Positions 5,671 through 9,528 of a stretch of DNA of 9,528 nt are shown here, in pieces. The position numbers and the translations under genes are program-made. Source of the DNA: an uncultured Clostridia bacterium (lineage in GTDB: Bacteria > Bacillota > Clostridia > TANB77 > CAG-508); NCBI GenBank assembly GCA_947589135.1, contig CANPZT010000046.1:1-9528 (forward strand), read 5' to 3'. Each line of letters begins with the position of its first letter. Within the stretch, counting starts at the first letter, position 1. A model generated the notes under the pieces. The model saw only the letters and a program-made list of their open reading frames with translations. It searched no databases and was not told the origin of the DNA.

Positions 5671-6340
5671 ATTAAATATTCAAGGAACAATAGAAAAAGC
5701 AATAGAAAATATAACAGGAGAAGAAGTAGAATTAATGGCATCTGGAAGGACTGATAGAGGTGTTCATGCTTTAGGACAAGTAGCAAATTTTAAAACAAAT
5801 TCTAATATTCCAATTGATAAATTTGCAATTGCTATTAATAGTAATTTAAAAAAATCTATTTTAATAAAGTCTGCAGAAGAAGTAGATGAACAATTTCATA
5901 GTAGATTAACTTGTAAAAAAAAGACATATAGATATATAATTAATAATTCAAAATATGGGACAGCGATATATCGTAATTTAGAAACACATATTTCAACTAA
6001 ATTAGATATTGAAAAAATGAAACAGGCAGTAAAATTTTTTGAAGGCGAACACGATTTTAAAGCTTTTAAATCAAGTGGAACAAGTAGTAAAAGTAGTGTA
6101 AGAACAATATACAAAGCAGAGGTTAAAGAAATGCCTAATGAAAGAATATGGATAGAATTAACAGGAAATGGCTTTTTATATAATATGGTTAGAATTATAG
6201 CAGGAACATTAGTAGAAGTAGGATTAGGGAAAATACATCCAACTGAAATTGAAAATATTATAAAGTCTAAAAAAAGAGAAAATGCTGGTAAAACATTACA
6301 ACCTCAGGGGTTATATTTAGTAAATGTAGAATATGAATGA
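5627..6340 (+). CDS. truA: tRNA pseudouridine(38-40) synthase TruA, N-terminally frameshifted
   Basis: TruA isomerises uridines 38-40 in the anticodon arm of many tRNAs. The main frame carries GWQKQPNKLNIQGTIEKAI, the catalytic SGRTDRGVHALGQ (Asp at 5753-5755, residue 52 of the restored protein), KKTYRY, GEHDFKAFKSSG, the VRTIYKAEV strand and TGNGFLYNMVRIIAGTL, all diagnostic of the family, to a normal C-terminus. As it stands this frame can only begin at ATG 5627/5630, which has no ribosome binding site, and would lack the first ~12 residues including the YDG motif. Restoring the frame at about 5644 gives the usual length from ATG 5599. It sits between the cdaA terminator and its own terminator, so it is monocistronic. 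No clear promoter was found in 5523-5598. Family identity is certain; whether the gene is intact is not. Confidence 0.92.
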   Translation: MMEKNLIGWQKQPNKLNIQGTIEKAIENITGEEVELMASGRTDRGVHALGQVANFKTNSNIPIDKFAIAINSNLKKSILIKSAEEVDEQFHSRLTCKKKTYRYIINNSKYGTAIYRNLETHISTKLDIEKMKQAVKFFEGEHDFKAFKSSGTSSKSSVRTIYKAEVKEMPNERIWIELTGNGFLYNMVRIIAGTLVEVGLGKIHPTEIENIIKSKKRENAGKTLQPQGLYLVNVEYE

Positions 6341-6370
6341 AAATAAAATTTAAGCTAAAATAAAAAGTAG

Positions 6371-6425
6371 CATTAAACTTAGAACTACTGAAATGTAGTA
6401 ATATAATAGTTTATGATATTTTTTT
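6371..6425 (+). terminator. Branched terminator of truA
   Basis: CATTAAACT (6371-6379) pairs with AGTTTATG (6408-6415) with one bulged T. It encloses a 5-bp hairpin, ACTAC (6384-6388) with GTAGT (6395-6399), and is followed after three bases by seven Ts (6419-6425). AGTAG (6366-6370) could alternatively pair with CTACT (6385-6389), giving a mutually exclusive fold. A TATAAT at 6402-6407 lies inside but has only a weak TTAGAA 17 bp upstream. Confidence 0.6.
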
Positions 6426-6496
6426 AATAATAATTAAGAAAGTAACAAATAAATTGATAGAGCATAAAATATACAAAAATGAAAAGGAGAAAGGAT

Positions 6497-7015
6497 ATGA
6501 ATAATTTACTTATATTTTTTGCTTTACCAATAGCAACTATTATTATTTCTATAGCATTACAAAAAATATTAAAATATCCTCCATTAGTTGCAGCAGTTGT
6601 ATTTGCTATTTTCTTAATTGTTACATTTGTTATTGATAATTTAGATTTTTTAGTTGCAACAATTGTATATACTATTATTAGTTTCATTACAGCTCTTATA
6701 GTAGCTCTGATTTGTAAAATTTTAAAAGAATTACGAAGAAATGACAACAATGATAGATGTCAGAACAATAATAATGTAAATACTATCAATACAAATGATC
6801 TATTAACAATTAATGGTACTTATCAAGATAATGGCAATAATGGTGTTGTTACAATTAATACATTAGGAAATAATGGAGTAGCAGGAATAAATAATGGAAG
6901 ATGCAATTGTAATACTAATTCAACTAATGGAGTTAGTGCAAGAATTAATGTAATTCCAAATTCAAATACTAACGGAAGAACAGGAAATTTATGTGGAAAT
7001 TATAGAAGAACATAA
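6497..7015 (+). CDS. Three-TM membrane protein with a long Asn/Gly/Cys tail (possibly DUF2651-like N-terminus)
   Basis: Start 6497 is chosen because AGGAGAAAGG (6483-6492) precedes it; the in-frame ATG at 6479 comes before that site and would add MKRRKD. The 172-residue product has three hydrophobic helices (about 4-24, 29-46, 51-75), with a Pro in the first and YPPLVAA before the second, then a KELRR stop. Residues 82-172 are a low-complexity hydrophilic tail very rich in Asn, Thr and Gly, with four Cys (RCQNN, GRCNCN, LCGN). The small helical bundle recalls DUF2651/YbeC-type proteins of Firmicutes, by eye only. The tail is presumably cytoplasmic or exposed depending on topology, and Arg/Lys after helix 3 favours a cytoplasmic start. 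The gene lies between the truA terminator and its own terminator. Function unknown. Confidence 0.82.
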   Translation: MNNLLIFFALPIATIIISIALQKILKYPPLVAAVVFAIFLIVTFVIDNLDFLVATIVYTIISFITALIVALICKILKELRRNDNNDRCQNNNNVNTINTNDLLTINGTYQDNGNNGVVTINTLGNNGVAGINNGRCNCNTNSTNGVSARINVIPNSNTNGRTGNLCGNYRRT

Positions 7016-7068
7016 CTATACTATACATCAAGTTGGTGAGCTTTAATAATTACTTTATTAAAATGAGG

Positions 7069-7103
7069 AAAAGCATAGAAATTTTATATTTTTATGCTTT
7101 TTT
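7069..7103 (+). terminator. Intrinsic terminator of the Asn-rich membrane protein gene
   Basis: A 14-bp stem (7069-7082 with 7088-7101, core AAAAGCATA/TATGCTTTT, one G-T pair) has a 5-nt loop and a T6 run at 7098-7103. It lies 53 nt after the stop codon. Confidence 0.85.
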
Positions 7104-7126
7104 AGTGGTTAATTTATATATAAAAT

Positions 7127-7155
7127 TTGAAAATATTTAATAAATATGTTATAAT
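7127..7155 (+). promoter_or_regulatory. Consensus promoter for the coiled-coil protein
   Basis: TTGAAA (7127-7132), a 17-bp spacer and TATAAT (7150-7155), with TGT directly before it forming an extended -10. It lies between the preceding terminator and the gene at 7198, leaving a leader of about 35 nt. Confidence 0.8.
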
Positions 7156-7197
7156 AATGTCAGAGGTTAAAATTGGAAACATAGGAGGAATATAAAT

Positions 7198-8166
7198 ATG
7201 GGTTCTACTAGAAAAGAAATAGAAGAATTAGAAAATCGTATAAATCAAGAGGTTGAAAGATTAAAACAACAACAATTAATAAATAGTATATTACAGAGAA
7301 AGCAAAATGAAATAGATGCTTTAGTTCAAGCTGCAAAAACTACAAGCGGTCCTACTAGTGATATAATAAAAATGCAACATCAAATATTAAAAGATAACTT
7401 AAAAAAACAAAATATAGAAAATCAAAAGAAATTAGAAGAGAAGAGAAAAGAAGTTATTTATGATGAAGTTGATAAAGAACTACAAAAAATGAAAGAAGAA
7501 GAGGCAATTGCTGCTGAAAAAAGAAAGAAAAAAGTAGATGAAATTATCAATGAATTATACTATAAAGATAAATCTGAAAAAAAGGGGAATGTTAGTAAAC
7601 AGGAAAAACAGGAAAAGCAAAGTAGTACTGTAGAAGCAAATAAAACTGATATTACTAAAAAAGAAGAAAATAATCCTATTGAACATAAAAACAGCAATAA
7701 TGTTGCTAAGGAAGAAAAAATAAGAAGAATTTTTGAACAATTTAGTATTCCAAAAATTAAAAGGGTTGATATAAAAAGCAATTTAGAAGAAAATAATCAA
7801 AAAAGTGATAATAAAAGCCTTCAACCAATTAATAAAGTAACTAAAAGAGAACTAGGCATAAGAAGAACAGCAATCCAAGCATATGAAAGAGTAATGAACT
7901 TTTTCCAAGAAAATATACACACATTCAAAAAGGGTATGAATACTTCTTCTACATTTTCAACTACTATACCAAATAACGATATAAAAGATAAGGAAACAGA
8001 AAATACAGAAAAGACAAAGGTAAAAAGTTTTAAAGAAATATATGACTATAAACAAGTTAGTCATGCTAGAGCAATGAGAATGGCAGAATTAAAACAAAAA
8101 CAAAAAATAGTACAATTAAATGAAGAAAAAGGTAAGAAATATAAATCTCTAGGAAGAACAGCATAG
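7198..8166 (+). CDS. Coiled-coil protein of unknown function
   Basis: The ATG at 7198 has AGGAGG (7183-7188) 9 nt upstream. The 322-residue product is soluble, without signal peptide or membrane helix. Residues 4-45 (KEIEELENRINQEVERLKQQ) and about 65-125 (KKLEEKRKEVIYDEVDKELQ) are heptad-like Glu/Lys/Gln coiled coils separated by a short Ser/Thr/Pro break. Residues 126-175 are disordered Lys/Glu/Asn-rich. A more ordered patch KIRRIFEQFSIPKIKRVDIK follows, then RELGIRRTAIQAYERVMNFF (probable amphipathic helices). The C-terminus is basic and helical (HARAMRMAELKQKQKIVQLN). It has its own promoter and terminator. The composition resembles structural or scaffold proteins rather than enzymes; no family was recognised. 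Confidence 0.82.
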   Translation: MGSTRKEIEELENRINQEVERLKQQQLINSILQRKQNEIDALVQAAKTTSGPTSDIIKMQHQILKDNLKKQNIENQKKLEEKRKEVIYDEVDKELQKMKEEEAIAAEKRKKKVDEIINELYYKDKSEKKGNVSKQEKQEKQSSTVEANKTDITKKEENNPIEHKNSNNVAKEEKIRRIFEQFSIPKIKRVDIKSNLEENNQKSDNKSLQPINKVTKRELGIRRTAIQAYERVMNFFQENIHTFKKGMNTSSTFSTTIPNNDIKDKETENTEKTKVKSFKEIYDYKQVSHARAMRMAELKQKQKIVQLNEEKGKKYKSLGRTA

Positions 8167-8172
8167 ATATAG

Positions 8173-8208
8173 AAAGTCATCATTAATAAAATTTAATGGT
8201 GATTTTTT
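8173..8208 (+). terminator. Intrinsic terminator of the coiled-coil gene
   Basis: A 13-bp stem (8173-8185 with 8194-8206, core TCATCATTA/TAATGGTGA with G-T wobbles) has an 8-nt loop and a T6 run (8203-8208), just after the stop codon. Confidence 0.8.
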
Positions 8209-8227
8209 AATACTTAAAAATTATGCA

Positions 8228-8256
8228 TTGAAAAAAAATATAAAATATGTTATTAT
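8228..8256 (+). promoter_or_regulatory. Promoter for the permease gene
   Basis: TTGAAA (8228-8233), a 17-bp spacer and TATTAT (8251-8256), with TGT before it as an extended -10. It leaves a leader of only about 27 nt, too short for a yybP-ykoY (Mn) riboswitch; no operator palindrome was evident. Confidence 0.7.
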
Positions 8257-8289
8257 ATCATAGTTAATAAAAGAGAGAGGAATAAAAAG

Positions 8290-9141
8290 ATGGTAGAATT
8301 AATTATAGAAACATTAGTAGATTCAATTAAATTATTACCTTTTCTGTTAATTACATATCTATTTATGGAATATATAGAACATAAAACGAATAACAAATTA
8401 AAAGAAACTATAAAAAAATCAGGAAAATTTGGTCCAGCAGTGGGAGGCTTTTTAGGTATTTTTCCACAATGTGGATTTTCAGTTTCTGCCACTAATTTAT
8501 ATGCTGCAAGAGTAATAACTTTAGGAACTTTAATAGCAGTATATTTATCAACATCTGACGAAATGCTTCCTATATTTATATCAGAAGCAGTACCAGTTGG
8601 TACTATTTTAAAAATATTAGCAATAAAATTTGTAATAGGTATGATTGCAGGATTTATAATTGATTTTTTATTAAGGATGTTTAATAGAAATAAAGATGAA
8701 GAGAAAATTATTGATATATGTGAAAAAGAGCATTGCCATTGTGAACATGGAATTATAAAATCTGCTATAAGACATACTATAAATATATTTATATTTATAG
8801 TAATAGTTTCTTTAATAATTAATATAATAATCTTTTTTATAGGGGAAGATACAATAGCAGGATTTTTACAAAATAAGCTTATAATAGGGCCTATAATAGC
8901 AGGTATTATTGGCTTAATTCCAAATTGTGCTGCGTCTGTTATTATTACTCAAATGTATTTAGAAAATGTAATATCATTTGCTACTCTAATGTCAGGACTA
9001 TTGGTAGGCTCAGGAGTTGGATTAGCAGTATTATTTAGAATTAATAAAGGAATAAAACAGAATTTAGGTATTGTAGTATTATTATATTTAATTGGAGTTA
9101 TAGTAGGTATTATGATGGAGTTAATTGGAATAGCAATATAA
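8290..9141 (+). CDS. ArsP_2-type membrane permease, putative manganese/heavy-metal exporter
   Basis: The 283-residue integral membrane protein has about 8-10 hydrophobic segments in two related halves. The first half contains GGFLGIFPQCGFSVSATNLY (P59-Q60-C61) and LSTSDEMLPIF. The second contains GIIGLIPNCAASVIITQMYL (P211-N212-C213) and SGLLVGSGVG. This duplicated P[QN]C[GA] pattern is typical of the family called 'putative 10TM heavy-metal exporter' (ArsP_2, formerly DUF2899), also annotated as putative manganese transporter. Between the halves a cytoplasmic loop carries CEKEHCHCEHG (residues 144-154), with three Cys and three His, a plausible metal-binding patch. AGAGG (8276-8280) lies 9 nt before ATG. 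The gene is monocistronic, with its own promoter and terminator and no regulator adjacent. The substrate is inferred only from the family and the Cys/His loop; metal identity is unknown. Confidence 0.88.
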   Translation: MVELIIETLVDSIKLLPFLLITYLFMEYIEHKTNNKLKETIKKSGKFGPAVGGFLGIFPQCGFSVSATNLYAARVITLGTLIAVYLSTSDEMLPIFISEAVPVGTILKILAIKFVIGMIAGFIIDFLLRMFNRNKDEEKIIDICEKEHCHCEHGIIKSAIRHTINIFIFIVIVSLIINIIIFFIGEDTIAGFLQNKLIIGPIIAGIIGLIPNCAASVIITQMYLENVISFATLMSGLLVGSGVGLAVLFRINKGIKQNLGIVVLLYLIGVIVGIMMELIGIAI

Positions 9142-9146
9142 ACAAT

Positions 9147-9181
9147 AAAAAGCTAATTGTATAATAACAAATTAGCTTTTT
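9147..9181. terminator. Bidirectional terminator between convergent genes
   Basis: A perfect 12-bp stem, AAAAAGCTAATT (9147-9158) with AATTAGCTTTTT (9170-9181), has an 11-nt loop. T5 runs at the foot on both strands suit termination of the permease on plus and of the partial gene on minus. Confidence 0.85.
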
Positions 9182-9216
9182 ATGTTTAAAATTTTATTAA
9201 ATTGTAATTATAAATT

Positions 9217-9528
9217 TTAATTATTTTTATTTTTTAAATCAAAAATAATTGCATCTTCGTTGTCAAATAAATATTTAGAATCAGTTATATCTGTTTGAAC
9301 TGGGTTATATTCATCATTTTCATCTTTAAAATCCATGTTTTTAAAATTAAATTTGTGATTTTTTAAATTATTATCATCTTCACTTGCAGTAGTAACTCCA
9401 TCAGAATATTTACCAAAATCGTAATATTTTGATTTATGAAGTTCTTTATATTTAGATTCCAAATAGTTAAGTTTTATTTGACCGATTAAAGGTTTTCCGT
9501 TACTATCTCTTATTTTATATGCACAATC
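9217..9528 (-). CDS. 3' end of a minus-strand gene, product unrecognised (partial)
   Basis: The frame is open from the stop at 9217 to the window edge on the minus strand, giving at least 103 C-terminal residues. It begins DCAYKIRDSNGKPLIGQIKL at the edge, then LESKYKELHKSKYYDFGKY, and ends in an acidic Asp/Asn/Glu-rich tail, FDNEDAIIFDLKNKNN. A TTG at 9460-9462 is in frame but has no ribosome binding site and is internal; the true start lies outside. The IRDSNGKPLIGQI segment looks like a beta-hairpin, but no family was recognised. Composition (Asn, Asp, Lys, Tyr) differs little from its neighbours. It converges on the permease and shares the hairpin at 9147-9181. Confidence 0.65.
   Translation of the reverse strand, partial: DCAYKIRDSNGKPLIGQIKLNYLESKYKELHKSKYYDFGKYSDGVTTASEDDNNLKNHKFNFKNMDFKDENDEYNPVQTDITDSKYLFDNEDAIIFDLKNKNN

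Noticed and set aside
8257..8289. yybP-ykoY manganese riboswitch before the permease
   Set aside because: The leader after the promoter is only about 27 nt, too short for the aptamer.
1..9528. CRISPR array, tRNA or rRNA genes, toxin-antitoxin or phage defence operon
   Set aside because: No regularly spaced repeats, no tRNA cloverleaf or rRNA-like GC-richer stretch, and no recognisable defence domains were found on either strand.

Overview
The window is extremely A+T-rich. It carries strong AGGAGG-type ribosome binding sites, consensus TTGaaa/TATAAT promoters (several with an extended TGn -10) and short A/T-flanked intrinsic terminators. Together with a Firmicutes-type c-di-AMP cyclase, a pyrimidine-nucleoside phosphorylase and an IALVITIIVLLI-type pilin-like protein, this points to a low-G+C Clostridia-type Firmicute, probably an uncultured or gut lineage. 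No species can be named from the sequence alone. Every gene lies on the + strand except a partial one at the right edge.

Left part (1-2620): a hairpin at the extreme left edge is followed by a TTGACA/TATAAT promoter and a membrane-anchored Lys/Glu-rich protein with a possible NTF2-like outer domain (217-1173). A structured, mostly A/T non-coding stretch follows. Next come a prepilin-like protein with its own consensus promoter (1395-1928) and rnhB, RNase HII (1994-2620), with little between them.

Middle (2621-4476): a 304-bp non-coding stretch is occupied mostly by a 184-bp almost fully self-complementary element with 30-bp perfect terminal inverted repeats (2672-2855). It overlaps a good promoter and lies just upstream of pdp, pyrimidine-nucleoside phosphorylase (2925-4229). 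A 48-residue single-TM protein (4330-4476) with its own extended -10 promoter precedes cdaA.

Right part (4477-9528): cdaA (membrane diadenylate cyclase) is followed directly by a strong terminator, with no cdaR or glmM. truA (tRNA pseudouridine synthase) comes next and carries an apparent +1 frameshift near codon 16. Three monocistronic units follow: a 3-TM protein with a long Asn-rich tail, a coiled-coil protein, and a duplicated-motif membrane permease of the ArsP_2/putative Mn or heavy-metal exporter type. Each ends in a clear intrinsic terminator, and the last two have textbook promoters. The right edge holds the 3' end of a convergent minus-strand gene that shares a bidirectional terminator with the permease.

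The recognisable genes are housekeeping functions: R-loop and primer RNA removal, pyrimidine salvage, c-di-AMP signalling and tRNA modification. They are interspersed with unknown small, membrane and coiled-coil proteins, and the layout is mostly independent single-gene units rather than one pathway operon. I see no convincing defence system, CRISPR array, prophage or biosynthetic cluster. The most notable items are the palindromic element upstream of pdp, the truA frameshift, the non-canonical pilin, the orphan cdaA and the unannotated 48-residue protein.
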